Notes under the pieces: model-generated | The model's input: the letters and a program-made list of their open reading frames with translations, nothing else | What the model was told of the DNA's origin: nothing | Database searches by the model: none | NCBI RefSeq assembly: GCF_031082405.1 | Contig: NZ_JAVHJU010000069.1 | Coordinates: 62,001 to 126,000, forward strand | Direction of reading: 5' to 3' | DNA length: 64,000 nucleotides | Origin: Amycolatopsis sp. A133 | GTDB taxonomy: Bacteria; Actinomycetota; Actinomycetes; Mycobacteriales; Pseudonocardiaceae | Translations under genes and position numbers: made by a program | Shown here: one piece after another, positions 51,842 to 61,082 of the stretch | How the letters are laid out: every line of letters begins with the position of its first letter | Position numbering within the stretch: position 1 is the stretch's first letter

Positions 51842-52480
51842 ATGACGACGCCGGAACCCGCCGACCGCGTACTCGCCCGCGCCTCCCTCGCCGACGGCGA
51901 CCCGACCCGGTGGTTCGACCAGCTCTACACCGCCGCCGCCCGCGGCGAGGCCGAGGTCCCGTGGACCCGCGGCACCCCGAACGCCGACCTGGCCGCCTGG
52001 GCTCACCCGGGTGAGGGCCGCCGGGCCCTGGTCGTCGGCAGCGCGCTGGGCGACGACGCCGAACTGCTCTCCGAGGCCGGCTGGGCCGTCACCGCCTTCG
52101 ACGTCGCCCCGACCGCGGTCGAGGCCGCCCGCGCGCGGTTCCCTTCGTCACGGGTGGACTACGTGGTGGCGGACCTGCTCAACCCGCCAAGCGAGTGGCG
52201 CCACGCGTTCGACCTGGTCGTCGAGATCATCAACATCCAGGCCATGCCCCGCGAGTTCCGCCGTGCCGCGGTGGCGTCGCTGGCCGGCTTCCTCGCTCCG
52301 GGCGGCACGGCAATCGTCTCCGAGGTCGCGGAGGAAAGCACCGATGCCGAGACGTGGGAGGGCCCGCCGTGGCCGTTCAGCCGCGCGGAGATCGAATCCG
52401 TCGCCCAGGACGGCGTCCGGCTGGTCGGCCTGGAAACCGTCCGCGACGGCGCGCGTTACTGGGCCACGTTCACCCGTTAG
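51842..52480 (+). CDS. SAM-dependent methyltransferase (TPMT/class I-like)
   Basis: A 212-residue methyltransferase. The N-terminal WFDQLYTAAARGEAEVPW and motif I region ALVVGSALGDDAELLS resemble thiopurine-methyltransferase-like small-molecule enzymes; FDVAPTAVEAA follows. Substrate unknown. Convergent with the AraC gene; the two 3' ends overlap by 11 nt. Confidence 0.83.
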   Translation: MTTPEPADRVLARASLADGDPTRWFDQLYTAAARGEAEVPWTRGTPNADLAAWAHPGEGRRALVVGSALGDDAELLSEAGWAVTAFDVAPTAVEAARARFPSSRVDYVVADLLNPPSEWRHAFDLVVEIINIQAMPREFRRAAVASLAGFLAPGGTAIVSEVAEESTDAETWEGPPWPFSRAEIESVAQDGVRLVGLETVRDGARYWATFTR

Positions 52481-53231
52481 CCCGGTGACGGCCGGGCGTG
52501 GTCCCGACCAATGCGGTGAACGCCGCGATGAAGTGGCTCGGGTTCGCCCACCCGCACGCGTGGGCGGTGTAGGCGGTGTCGTGGCCCTCGGCCAGCAGGA
52601 CCAGCGCGTGGTGGATGCGCAGCTGGGTCCGCCACTCGTGGAAGGTCATCCCGAGCTCGTCGTGGAACAACCGGCTGAGCGTCCGCGCGCCCGCTCCGGC
52701 CCCCGGCCCGAGCCCGGCCAGCGGGGTGTTGTCGGCCGGGTTTTCCGCCAGCCGCCGCGCCACCGCCCGCAACCGTTCGTCGCGGGGCTCCGGCAGCCGG
52801 AGCGGCTGCTCGGGCGCGGCCCGCAGCTCGTCGACGAGCACCCGGCGAAGGCGGGCACTCGCGGCCCGGTCGTACTCGCGCGGGCCGGTCAAGGCGAGCA
52901 GAACCTCCCGGGCGAGATCGGACGCGGTGAACACGGCCGGGTGCGGCGGGACGAGCCGGGCCAGCGACGGCGGCAGGAACACGATCCGCATGTCGGTGTG
53001 GCCGTGCGCGCGGTGCCGGTGGGTGCACCCGGCCGGCGTCCAGGCGACCCGGTTGGCCGGCACGATCGACGTGCCCCGCTCGGTGTGCACGGACAGGACA
53101 CCCCGGGCCGCGTAGACCAGGTGCCCGCGCGCATGGGAGTCCGCTGGAGCGGCCCCGCCCGGCGGCCACAGGTGCACCCCGCCGGACGGCCAGATCCGCG
53201 AGACCGGCGCGGCTTGGCGACTTTCGGGCAT
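52470..53231 (-). CDS. AraC-family transcriptional regulator
   Basis: A 253-residue regulator with an N-terminal cupin sensor (about 15-95; HARGHLVYAARGVLSV) and a C-terminal double helix-turn-helix (about 150-250; LSRLFHDELGMTFHEWRTQL and CGWANPSHFIAAFTALVGTT). ATG 53231 has a TAGGAT box 8 nt upstream, indicating leaderless mRNA. It is divergent by 54 nt from a zinc-less quinone oxidoreductase, its likely target. Confidence 0.9.
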   Translation of the reverse strand: MPESRQAAPVSRIWPSGGVHLWPPGGAAPADSHARGHLVYAARGVLSVHTERGTSIVPANRVAWTPAGCTHRHRAHGHTDMRIVFLPPSLARLVPPHPAVFTASDLAREVLLALTGPREYDRAASARLRRVLVDELRAAPEQPLRLPEPRDERLRAVARRLAENPADNTPLAGLGPGAGAGARTLSRLFHDELGMTFHEWRTQLRIHHALVLLAEGHDTAYTAHACGWANPSHFIAAFTALVGTTPGRHRANG

Positions 53232-53239
53232 AACCCGGC

Positions 53240-53245
53240 ATCCTA
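53240..53245 (-). promoter_or_regulatory. Leaderless-type -10 box (TAGGAT)
   Basis: On the minus strand TAGGAT ends 8 nt before ATG 53231 of the AraC gene. Confidence 0.4.
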
Positions 53246-53255
53246 TCGGTGGTCG

Positions 53256-53273
53256 GCCACGCGCGGCCGTGGC
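53256..53273. promoter_or_regulatory. Inverted repeat, AraC operator candidate
   Basis: GCCACG (53256-53261) / CGTGGC (53268-53273) with a 6-nt spacer, between the divergent AraC and oxidoreductase genes. Confidence 0.35.
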
Positions 53274-53285
53274 GACAGTGGGGGC

Positions 53286-54254
53286 ATGAACAAGATGATG
53301 CGAGCCGCGGTCTGCGTCCGCGCCGGCGGCCCCGAGGTGCTGGAAATCCGGGAACTGCCGGTCCCGGCGGTCCGCGCGGGCTGGAGCCTGGTGCGGGTGC
53401 AGGGGGCCGGGCTGAACCGGTCGGAGCTGAGGACCCGCCAGGGACATTCCCCGGCCGTGCGGTTCCCGCGGGTGCTCGGGATCGAATGCGTCGGCGTCGT
53501 GGCCGCCTCGACCGATCCGCGGCTGGCGGAAGGGACGACCGTCGCGGCGGTGATGGGGGAGATGGGCCGCGCGTTCGACGGCGGCTACGCCGAATACGCC
53601 CTGCTGCCGAACCCGCTGCTGATGCCGGTCACCACGACACTGCCCTGGACCGTGCTGGCCGCGCTCCCGGAGACGTACCTGACCGCGTGGGGCGCGCTCG
53701 ATGCGCTCGGGATCGGCCCGGGCACCGCCGGACGGCTGCTCATCCGCGGCGGCACGTCCTCGGTCGGGCTGGCCGCCGCCTCGATCGCGGCCGGCCACGG
53801 CGTGGAGGTCGCCGCCACCACCCGCAGCCCCGCCAAAGCCGGCCTGCTGACCGGCCACGTGCTCATCGACGACGGCGGCCCGCTGACCGGCCTGCCCGAG
53901 CTGTGGCCCGAAGGCCCGGACTGGGTCCTCGACCTCGTCGGCGCCCGCACGGCGGTGGACTCCCTGCGCTTGGTCCGCCGCGGCGGCACGGTGTGCGTGG
54001 CGGGCTCGCTCAGCGGCTGGATCGTCCCGGACTTCGAGCCGATCGCGAAGATCCCCTCCGGGACCCGGCTGACCGCCTTCCACAGCGACGACCTCAAGGG
54101 CAGCACGGCCCTGCTGCAGCGGATCATCGGCGAAGTCGAGGCCGGCACCCACCGCGCGGGCGTCGACCGGGTCTTCCCCCTGGACGACGTCGCCGCCGCC
54201 CACCGGTACCTGGAAGACGACCGGGCCGCCGGGAAACTCGTTCTCGTGCCTTGA
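53286..54254 (+). CDS. NADPH:quinone-oxidoreductase-like (MDR) protein
   Basis: A 322-residue medium-chain dehydrogenase/reductase of the quinone oxidoreductase type. The N-terminal GroES-like part has the GAGLNRSELRTRQG segment, and the nucleotide-binding GGTSSVGLAAASIA motif is in the Rossmann domain. No structural or catalytic zinc ligands are present. It likely reduces quinones or enones. ATG 53286 with GGGGG 3 nt before. Control by the divergent AraC regulator is inferred. Confidence 0.87.
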   Translation: MNKMMRAAVCVRAGGPEVLEIRELPVPAVRAGWSLVRVQGAGLNRSELRTRQGHSPAVRFPRVLGIECVGVVAASTDPRLAEGTTVAAVMGEMGRAFDGGYAEYALLPNPLLMPVTTTLPWTVLAALPETYLTAWGALDALGIGPGTAGRLLIRGGTSSVGLAAASIAAGHGVEVAATTRSPAKAGLLTGHVLIDDGGPLTGLPELWPEGPDWVLDLVGARTAVDSLRLVRRGGTVCVAGSLSGWIVPDFEPIAKIPSGTRLTAFHSDDLKGSTALLQRIIGEVEAGTHRAGVDRVFPLDDVAAAHRYLEDDRAAGKLVLVP

Positions 54255-54264
54255 TCCGGTGGCC

Positions 54265-54270
54265 TAGGCT
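54265..54270 (+). promoter_or_regulatory. Leaderless-type -10 box (TAGGCT)
   Basis: TAGGCT ends 8 nt before ATG 54279 of the dienelactone hydrolase. Confidence 0.42.
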
Positions 54271-54278
54271 CGGTCTTC

Positions 54279-55004
54279 ATGTCCACCCGGTCACTGCAGA
54301 TCCCCACCGCGGACGGCCAAGCCGACGCCTTCGCCGCGTTCCCCGACGACGGCGAACGCCACCCCGGGGTGCTGATGTACCCGGACGGCTTCGGCATCCG
54401 GCCCGTGCTGCGGGAGATGGCCGGCGAACTGGCCGGTCACGGGTACTCCGTGCTCGTCCCCAACCCCTTCTACCGGTACGGCCCGGCGCCGGTGCTCGAA
54501 CTCCCCGAGCACATCGGAGAAGAAGCCCGGCCCGCGATCTTCGCCCGGCTGATGCCGATGATCGAGGCGCACACCACCGAACGGATCCTGCGGGACGCCG
54601 ACGCCTACGTCGAGTTCCTCACCACCCGGCCCGAGGTCGCCCCCGGACCGGTCGCGGTGACCGGTTACTGCATCGGCGGCCTCCTGGCGACGCACACCGC
54701 CGCCGCCCACCCCGGCCGGGTGGCCGCCCTCGCCGGGTTCCACGCCCCGGTGGGCGCGGCCGGGGCCGACCGCCTGCACCGGCTCACCGCCCGCGTCCAC
54801 TTCGGCCACGCCGAAACCGACCTGACGCCCGAAGCTCTCGGCGAGCTCAACCGGACACTGGACGCCGCGGGGGTCGAGTACACCTCGGAGATCTATCCCG
54901 GGACCGTCCACGGCTTCACCATGTCCGACACCGACGCCTTCGACCCCGCCGCCCGGCAACTGCATTGGGGCAGGCTGCTGGATCTCCTCGGCCGGGCCCT
55001 CTAA
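54279..55004 (+). CDS. Dienelactone hydrolase family protein
   Basis: A 241-residue alpha/beta hydrolase of the DLH family. The nucleophile is Cys131 in GYCIGG, the acid is in HAETD and the His in VHGF. It hydrolyses lactones such as dienelactone in aromatic degradation, or related esters. It converges with the M20 gene; stops overlap by 4 nt. Confidence 0.88.
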   Translation: MSTRSLQIPTADGQADAFAAFPDDGERHPGVLMYPDGFGIRPVLREMAGELAGHGYSVLVPNPFYRYGPAPVLELPEHIGEEARPAIFARLMPMIEAHTTERILRDADAYVEFLTTRPEVAPGPVAVTGYCIGGLLATHTAAAHPGRVAALAGFHAPVGAAGADRLHRLTARVHFGHAETDLTPEALGELNRTLDAAGVEYTSEIYPGTVHGFTMSDTDAFDPAARQLHWGRLLDLLGRAL

Positions 55005-56326
55005 CAGCTCTCCAGGAACCGGGCCAGCACCCGCGTGCCGAAGTGCAGGCCCTCGACCGGCACCCGCTCGTCCACCCCGTGCGCCATCGCCCGGTACGGG
55101 AACCCCTTCGGCAGCCACAACGGCGCGAACCCGTAGCAGTCGATCCCCAGCTGCGCGAACGCCTTCGCGTCCGTCCCGCCACCCAGGCAGTACGGCACCA
55201 CCACGGCTTCGGGGTCTTCCGCCCGCAAGGCACGAGCCATCGCGTCGAACCAGGGAGAGTCCACCGGTGCCTGCACCGGCGGCTGGTGCGCGACGAACTC
55301 GCGCGTCACCCCCTCGCCGAGCAGCTCGTCCAGCGCGGCGAACAACGCCTCCTCGGTGCCCGGCAGCACCCGCACGTCGACCTGCGCGGTCGCCGTCGAC
55401 GGGATCACGTTCACCTTGTAACCGGCGTCCAGCATCGTCGGGGTGGTGCTGTTGCGGATCGTCGGCACCACCAGCGAGCCCGCCGGGCCGAGCGCGGCCA
55501 CCGCCGCGTCCACCCCTTCGGCCGAGGACAGGTCGACCGGAACGCCCAGCGCCGCGCCGGTCCGCTCCAGGAACGCCCGCACCGCCGGGGTCAGCGACAC
55601 CGGCCAGCGGTGCGCGGCGATCCGGTGCAGCGCCCCCACCAGCCGGGTGACGGCGTTCTCGTGGTTCGGGCGCGAGCCGTGCCCGGCCCGGCCGCGTGCG
55701 GTCAGCCGCAGGTGCGCGGTCCCGCGCTCGGCCGTGCCGACCGGGTACAGGTGCACGTCACGGCCGTCGGCGGCGGGCACGTGGTAGGTGTAGCCACCCG
55801 ACTCGCTGATCGCCGCGACGCACCCCTCGAACAACTCCGGATGAGAAGCGACCAGCCAGTGCGCGCCCCAGTCCCCGCGGTCCTCCTCGTCGGCGACGAA
55901 CGCCAGCACCAGCTCCCGCCGCGGCCGCGCCCCGCCGGCCAAGGCCGCGAGCACCATCGCCACGAAGTCCTTCATGTCGGTCGCGCCGCGGCCCCACAGG
56001 TACCCGTCGCGCACCTCGCCGGCGAACGGCGGCACCGACCAGTCCGCCGCGTCCGCCGGGACGACGTCCAGGTGCCCCTGCACCAGCAGCGCCGGCAACG
56101 ACGGATCGGTCCCGGGCACGCGGGCGATCACACTCGCCCGCCCCGGCGCGGCCTCCAGGATCCGCGACGGGATGCCCAGGCCGTCCAGGAACGCGGCCAC
56201 GTACTCCGCCGCCGGCCGCTCCGGCTCGGCGTCCCCGCCACCGCGGTTGGTCGTGTCGAACCGGATCAGGTCCGCGCACAGCTCGACAACGTCGGTCATG
56301 TCGGTCAGGTCGGCCAGGTCAGCCAT
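55001..56326 (-). CDS. M20 family metallopeptidase
   Basis: A 441-residue M20 zinc peptidase paralogous to that at 22 kb. Metal-site motifs are GHLDVVPAD, RGATDMKD and ADEEDRG. It hydrolyses a peptide or acyl-amino-acid bond. The ATG overlaps the stop of the upstream DppA-like gene, so they are an operon, which supports a role in breaking down imported di- or D-peptides. An alternative Met start nine codons later is possible. Confidence 0.9.
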   Translation of the reverse strand: MADLADLTDMTDVVELCADLIRFDTTNRGGGDAEPERPAAEYVAAFLDGLGIPSRILEAAPGRASVIARVPGTDPSLPALLVQGHLDVVPADAADWSVPPFAGEVRDGYLWGRGATDMKDFVAMVLAALAGGARPRRELVLAFVADEEDRGDWGAHWLVASHPELFEGCVAAISESGGYTYHVPAADGRDVHLYPVGTAERGTAHLRLTARGRAGHGSRPNHENAVTRLVGALHRIAAHRWPVSLTPAVRAFLERTGAALGVPVDLSSAEGVDAAVAALGPAGSLVVPTIRNSTTPTMLDAGYKVNVIPSTATAQVDVRVLPGTEEALFAALDELLGEGVTREFVAHQPPVQAPVDSPWFDAMARALRAEDPEAVVVPYCLGGGTDAKAFAQLGIDCYGFAPLWLPKGFPYRAMAHGVDERVPVEGLHFGTRVLARFLESC

Positions 56327-57146
56327 AGATGCCCTGCACCGCCCCCGCCGCGATCGCCGTGACGACCTTGAACGCCTTCATCGCCTCGGTCATGTCCGGC
56401 GCGTCGAACCCGACCCGCCGCGTCCCGATCTGCTCCACCGTCGGGATCACCGCCGTCGCCTGCGCCAGGTGGCTCGCGTCGAACTCGACCTCGATCCGGT
56501 GCGGGCCCACCCGGCGCTCCTCCCGCCCGGCACGCCCCATGGCGTCGGCGGCCGCGCCGGTCAGCAGCTCCGCCGTGCGCGCGGGCGGCAGGCAGATCGC
56601 CGCGTACCGGCTCACGCATTCCTTCACCTGGACCAGCTCCGCCTCCGGAGCGTAATCACGGGCGTCGTCACACGTTTTGTCGTCACCCGAAACGAGCAGG
56701 ACAGGCACGCCGTACTCCGCGGCCATGCCCGCGTTCAGCCTGCCCTCGCTCGCCGGGACGTCGTCCAGCCACACCCCGGTGATCTGGTTCTCCAGGTACG
56801 TGTGCGAAAGCACCCCGTCGAACCCGGCGCCGGCGTGGTAGCCGAGGAACACCACACCGTCCACACCGGAGTCGACGCCCTGCATCATCGACAGCGGCTT
56901 GTGCCGCCCGGTGAGCATCCGCGCCCGCGGGTCCAGGTCCTCCAGCAGCAGGTTCCGCTGCGACGAATGCGCCTCGTTGACCAGCACATCACTCGCCCCG
57001 GCCGCGTACAGCCCGGCCAGCACCGCGTTGACGTCGCCGGTGAACAGCCGCCGGAAGCGGTCCCACTGCGGCGAACCGGGCACGACGTCGTCGGTCCAGG
57101 TGACGCCGGTCGCGCCCTCCATGTCCGCCGAAATCAGGATGCGCAT
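56319..57146 (-). CDS. dppA: M55 D-aminopeptidase (DppA-like)
   Basis: A 275-residue zinc D-aminopeptidase of family M55. The N-terminal ISADMEGATGV, NEAHSS and FLGYHAGAG carrying metal ligands are characteristic. It removes D-amino acids from peptides, best known for D-Ala-D-Ala in Bacillus. ATG 57146 is favoured over GTG 57155 because TAGAGT is placed for leaderless transcription. First gene of an operon with the M20 peptidase and divergent from a dipeptide ABC importer. Confidence 0.9.
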   Translation of the reverse strand: MRILISADMEGATGVTWTDDVVPGSPQWDRFRRLFTGDVNAVLAGLYAAGASDVLVNEAHSSQRNLLLEDLDPRARMLTGRHKPLSMMQGVDSGVDGVVFLGYHAGAGFDGVLSHTYLENQITGVWLDDVPASEGRLNAGMAAEYGVPVLLVSGDDKTCDDARDYAPEAELVQVKECVSRYAAICLPPARTAELLTGAAADAMGRAGREERRVGPHRIEVEFDASHLAQATAVIPTVEQIGTRRVGFDAPDMTEAMKAFKVVTAIAAGAVQGIYG

Positions 57147-57153
57147 GCCGGGC

Positions 57154-57159
57154 ACTCTA
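57154..57159 (-). promoter_or_regulatory. Leaderless-type -10 box (TAGAGT)
   Basis: On the minus strand TAGAGT ends 7 nt before the ATG 57146 of dppA. Confidence 0.42.
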
Positions 57160-57262
57160 ACCAGCCCGCCCCTCCCCGGAACGCGGAACGCCCCTCCGGC
57201 CGAACGTCACTCACCGTGACGATCAGCGGGTCGATAACGATCGGACACCTGCCGGGGCGGCA

Positions 57263-57289
57263 ACATATTGCGCGGTTGTCCCGATATGT
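57263..57289. promoter_or_regulatory. Inverted repeat in dppA/ABC divergent region
   Basis: ACATAT (57263-57268) / ATATGT (57284-57289) with a 15-nt spacer, AT-rich, in the gap between the divergent dppA and transporter operons. A likely regulator site or promoter element. Confidence 0.4.
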
Positions 57290-57327
57290 GGTTACTTCTC
57301 GTCTTCGGGGAGGCTCACAAGCGAACG

Positions 57328-59160
57328 ATGGGGTGGTTTTCGGTGCAGTTCCAACGCAGGACCGGGCGGTTCGCCCGCGTGGGCGCGATCGTCGCGGCCG
57401 CGACACTGGCGGCGATCCCGCTCGCCGTGCCGGCGCAGGCCCAGCAGGGCAAGGTGCTGCGGGTCGCGCTCACCACCGGCATCGACCACCTCAACCCCTT
57501 CACCGCGGCGCTGTCGGCTTCGACGCAGATCGGCCGGTTCACCTTCGAGTTCCTGACCGTCCCGAACGCGGAGAAGGCCGAAGCCTCGCCCGCGCTCGCC
57601 GAGTCGTGGACCCCGTCCCCGGACAAGCTGACCTGGACGTTCAAGATCCGCAGCGGCGTCAAGTGGAGCGACGGCAAGCCGGTGACCGCCAAGGACGCGG
57701 CGTTCACGTTCAACCGCATGCTCACCGACGAGAACGCCCGCACCGCCAACGGCAACTACGTGGCCAACTTCGAGACGGTCACCGCCCCCGACGACACCAC
57801 GCTCGTCATCAGGACCAAGGCCGTCCAGGTCAACATGAACCTGCTCGACGTGCCGATCGTCCCCCAGCACATCTGGGAACCGATCAAGGACCTCAAGGAC
57901 CCCTCGACCGACACCCTCGCCGTCTCCGGCGTCTCCGACGGCCCGTTCCAGCTCACCGAGTACAAGCCGAACGAGTACGTCAAGTTCAAGGCCAACAAGG
58001 ACTACTGGCGCGGCGCCCCCAAGATCGACGAACTGCAGCTGCTGGTGTTCAAGGACACCGAAGCCGCGGTCAACGCGCTCAAGCAGGGCGAAGTCGACGT
58101 CATCAACCGGCTCAACCCCAACCAGTTCGAAGCGCTGAAGGGCCAGCAGGGCATCACCACCAACGCCGCGCCCGGCCGCCGCTACGACGAGCTGTCGATC
58201 AACTTCGGCGTCACCGACAACGCCAACAACCCCATCGGTGACGGCAACCCGGTTCTCAAGGACATCAACGTCCGCAAGGCCATCACCCAGGCGGTGGACA
58301 CCCAGGCCATCGTCGACAAGGTCCTCAAGGGCCTCGGCCAGGTCGGCGGCGGCGTCGTGCCCGCCATCTACGCCGACTACCACTGGGACCCCAGCGACAG
58401 CGAGAAGATCAAGTTCGACCTCGCCGCCGCCAACACCACCCTCGAGCAGGCCGGGTACAAGAAGGGCCCCGACGGCGTCCGCACCGCCCCCGGCGGCGCC
58501 AAGCTGGAACTGCGCCTGACCGGGCACGCCAACCGCAGCTACGACCAGGGTGTCGCCCAGTACGTCACCGGCTGGCTCAAGGACGTCGGCATCACCGTCA
58601 AGCAGGACCTCGTCTCCGACGACGAACTGTCCGACCGCACCCAGGCCGGCAAGTACGACCTCGCCATCGGCGGCTACGGCACCAACCCCGACCCGGACTA
58701 CGCCCTCTCGCTGCACACCTGCGGCGCGCGGCCCGCCCCGGACGGCAAGGGCGGCAGCACCGACACCTTCTTCTGCGACGCCGCCTACGACGAGCTCTAC
58801 AAGAAGCAGCTCACCGAAACCGACGACGCCCAGCGCGCCGGCTACGTCAAGCAGGCACAGGCCCGGCTCTACAGCCAGTTCCCGACGATCGTGCTCGACT
58901 ACCAGAACGCGCTCGAGGCCTACCGCTCCGACAAGTTCTCCGCCTTCACCACCCAGCCGCAGCCCAAGGGCGCCATCCTCGAGCAGACCGGCTACTGGGG
59001 CGTCTACGGCGCCACCCCGGCGGGCACCACCAACACCGCGGACTCGGGCAGCGGCAACACCGTGCTGTGGATCGTCATCGGCGCGGTCGTCGTGGTCGTC
59101 CTCGTCGGCGGCGGCATCATGCTCGGCCGCCGCGGCAAGACGTCAGAGGACCGCGAGTAA
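57328..59160 (+). CDS. Dipeptide-type ABC substrate-binding protein with C-terminal anchor
   Basis: A 610-residue family 5 extracellular solute-binding protein for peptides or nickel. The signal peptide (FARVGAIVAAATLAAIPLAV, cut after AQA) has no lipobox. The body shows WTFKIRSGVKWSDGKPVTA and the rest of the SBP_bac_5 fold. Unusually, a C-terminal transmembrane helix (about 578-598, TVLWIVIGAVVVVVLVGGGI) and a short basic tail hold it to the membrane in place of a lipid anchor. ATG 57328 lies 14 nt after GGGGAGG, slightly long; GTG 57343 is an alternative. First gene of a four-gene importer operon. Confidence 0.92.
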   Translation: MGWFSVQFQRRTGRFARVGAIVAAATLAAIPLAVPAQAQQGKVLRVALTTGIDHLNPFTAALSASTQIGRFTFEFLTVPNAEKAEASPALAESWTPSPDKLTWTFKIRSGVKWSDGKPVTAKDAAFTFNRMLTDENARTANGNYVANFETVTAPDDTTLVIRTKAVQVNMNLLDVPIVPQHIWEPIKDLKDPSTDTLAVSGVSDGPFQLTEYKPNEYVKFKANKDYWRGAPKIDELQLLVFKDTEAAVNALKQGEVDVINRLNPNQFEALKGQQGITTNAAPGRRYDELSINFGVTDNANNPIGDGNPVLKDINVRKAITQAVDTQAIVDKVLKGLGQVGGGVVPAIYADYHWDPSDSEKIKFDLAAANTTLEQAGYKKGPDGVRTAPGGAKLELRLTGHANRSYDQGVAQYVTGWLKDVGITVKQDLVSDDELSDRTQAGKYDLAIGGYGTNPDPDYALSLHTCGARPAPDGKGGSTDTFFCDAAYDELYKKQLTETDDAQRAGYVKQAQARLYSQFPTIVLDYQNALEAYRSDKFSAFTTQPQPKGAILEQTGYWGVYGATPAGTTNTADSGSGNTVLWIVIGAVVVVVLVGGGIMLGRRGKTSEDRE

Positions 59161-59163
59161 GAC

Positions 59164-60189
59164 ATGACCACCCCCGACCAGGCCGCGGTGCTCGTCGACC
59201 CCGACGAGCACCGCGGCGGCACCGGCACGGCCCGGTTCGTGCTCAAGAAGATCGCCGAAGCGCTGATCAGCATCGTGCTGGTGATCGTGCTGTTCTTCTT
59301 CCTCTTCCGCATGCTGCCCGGCGACCCGGTCGCGGCGATGACCCGCGACCACCCCACCAGCCCCCAGCAGATCGCCGACCTGCGCGAGAAGATGGGCGTC
59401 GACAAGCCCGTCCTCGTCCAGTTCGGCAACTACTTCCGGGACCTGCTGCACGGCGACCTCGGCGAATCCCGGCTGCTCAACAACGGTCGCCCGGTCGCCG
59501 ACATGATCGGCGAACGGCTCTGGCCGACCATCCTGCTCGTCGGCAGCGCCACCCTGCTCGCCGTGCTCCTCGGGCTGTGGCTGGGCATCCGCGCCGCCTG
59601 GCGCCGCGACAGCCCCTTCGACCGCACCCAGACCGGGATCGCCCTCACCCTGTGGTCGGTCCCGCAGTTCTGGCTCGGCCTGATGCTGCTCGTCGTGACC
59701 AACGGCTTGTTCCCCAGCCGCGGCATGCACTCCCCGGACGCCGCACCCGACGTCTTCTCCCAGACCCTCGACGTCCTGCACCACCTCGTGCTGCCCTGCG
59801 TGACGCTGCTGGCGGTGTTCTACGCCCAGTACATGCTGATCATGCGGTCGTCGCTGCTCGGGGAGATGAACGCCGACTACCTCACCACCGCCCGCGCCAA
59901 GGGCCTGCGCGACGACCTCGTCCGCCGCCGCCACGCCGTCCCCAACGCCCTGCTCCCGACCACCACGCTGGTGTTCATGCAGTTCGGCTCGGTGCTGGCC
60001 GGCGCGGTCACCGTCGAGGCCGTGTTCAGCTGGCCCGGCCTCGGCCAGCTGACCTACGACGCCCTGCACGGGCCCGACCTGCCGGTGCTCCAAGGCGTGT
60101 TCACCGTGCTGGCGAGCGCGGTGGTGCTGATGAACCTGCTCGCGGAACTGCTCTACCGCGTGCTCGACCCCAGGGTGCGTACCTCATGA
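59164..60189 (+). CDS. dppB: Dipeptide ABC transporter permease 1
   Basis: A 341-residue permease of the DppB/OppB type with six spans and the permease EAA loop near residue 235 (ADYLTTARAKGL). LPGDPVAAMTRDHPTSPQQI is typical. Overlaps the second permease (ATGA). Together they form the channel of the importer. Confidence 0.92.
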   Translation: MTTPDQAAVLVDPDEHRGGTGTARFVLKKIAEALISIVLVIVLFFFLFRMLPGDPVAAMTRDHPTSPQQIADLREKMGVDKPVLVQFGNYFRDLLHGDLGESRLLNNGRPVADMIGERLWPTILLVGSATLLAVLLGLWLGIRAAWRRDSPFDRTQTGIALTLWSVPQFWLGLMLLVVTNGLFPSRGMHSPDAAPDVFSQTLDVLHHLVLPCVTLLAVFYAQYMLIMRSSLLGEMNADYLTTARAKGLRDDLVRRRHAVPNALLPTTTLVFMQFGSVLAGAVTVEAVFSWPGLGQLTYDALHGPDLPVLQGVFTVLASAVVLMNLLAELLYRVLDPRVRTS

Positions 60190-61082
60190 CCACCACCGAG
60201 ACGCCCCGGCAGATCGCCTGGGCGCGCCGCCGCGCGTCGCTGGCCAGGACCTGGCGCGAGTTCTCCGGCCAGCGCGCCGCCCTCGCCGGCCTCGCCCTGC
60301 TCGGCGTCACCGTGCTCGTCGCCCTGCTCCTGCCGCTGATCAGCGACGAGAGCGGCCTCGACGTCACCAAGGCCACCGGGGCGCCGCTGTCCCCGCCGAA
60401 CGCCGACTTCTGGCTCGGCACCGACAACTTCGGCCGCTCGGTGCTGCTGATGACCGTCTGGGGCACCCGGATCTCGCTGCTCGTCGGGTTCTCCGCCGCG
60501 CTGCTGTCGGTCGTGATCGGCACCCTGATCGGCATCACCGCCGCCCACTTCGGCGGCTGGGTGTCGGCGGCCCTGCTGCGCTTCACCGACTTCTTCCTGG
60601 TCCTGCCCTCGCTGATCCTCGCGATCGCGCTCTCGGCGGTGCTGCCCAGGGGCGTCGGCACGATCATCCTCGCCATCGGCCTCACCGCCTGGCCCAGCAC
60701 CGCCCGGCTCGTCCGCGCCCAGACCCTCACCATCGAAAGCCGCCCCTACATCGAACGCGCCCACGCCCTCGGCGGCGGCCACCTGCACATCATCGGCCGG
60801 CACGTGCTGCCCGGCGTGATGCCGCTGGTCCTGGCCAACACCACCCTGGTCGTCGGCAACGCCGTCATCGCCGACGCGACCCTGTCGTTCCTCGGCGTCG
60901 GCGACCCCAACTCCGTCACCTGGGGCCTGGTGCTGGAAAGCGCGCTCAACAACGGCGCCATCAGCCGCGGCGCCTGGTGGAACGTGCTCCCGCCCGGCAT
61001 CGCCATCGTCCTCGTCGTCCTCTTCTTCACCCTGGTCGGCCGGGGCCTGGAGACCGTGTTCAACCCGAGGTTGAAGAAGTGA
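60186..61082 (+). CDS. dppC: Dipeptide ABC transporter permease 2
   Basis: A 298-residue permease of the DppC/OppC type. HWFGTDNFGRS-like segment (here FWLGTDNFGRSVL) and the EAA loop (PYIERAHALGG) are present, with six spans. The stop overlaps the ATPase GTG (GTGA). Confidence 0.92.
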   Translation: MTTTETPRQIAWARRRASLARTWREFSGQRAALAGLALLGVTVLVALLLPLISDESGLDVTKATGAPLSPPNADFWLGTDNFGRSVLLMTVWGTRISLLVGFSAALLSVVIGTLIGITAAHFGGWVSAALLRFTDFFLVLPSLILAIALSAVLPRGVGTIILAIGLTAWPSTARLVRAQTLTIESRPYIERAHALGGGHLHIIGRHVLPGVMPLVLANTTLVVGNAVIADATLSFLGVGDPNSVTWGLVLESALNNGAISRGAWWNVLPPGIAIVLVVLFFTLVGRGLETVFNPRLKK

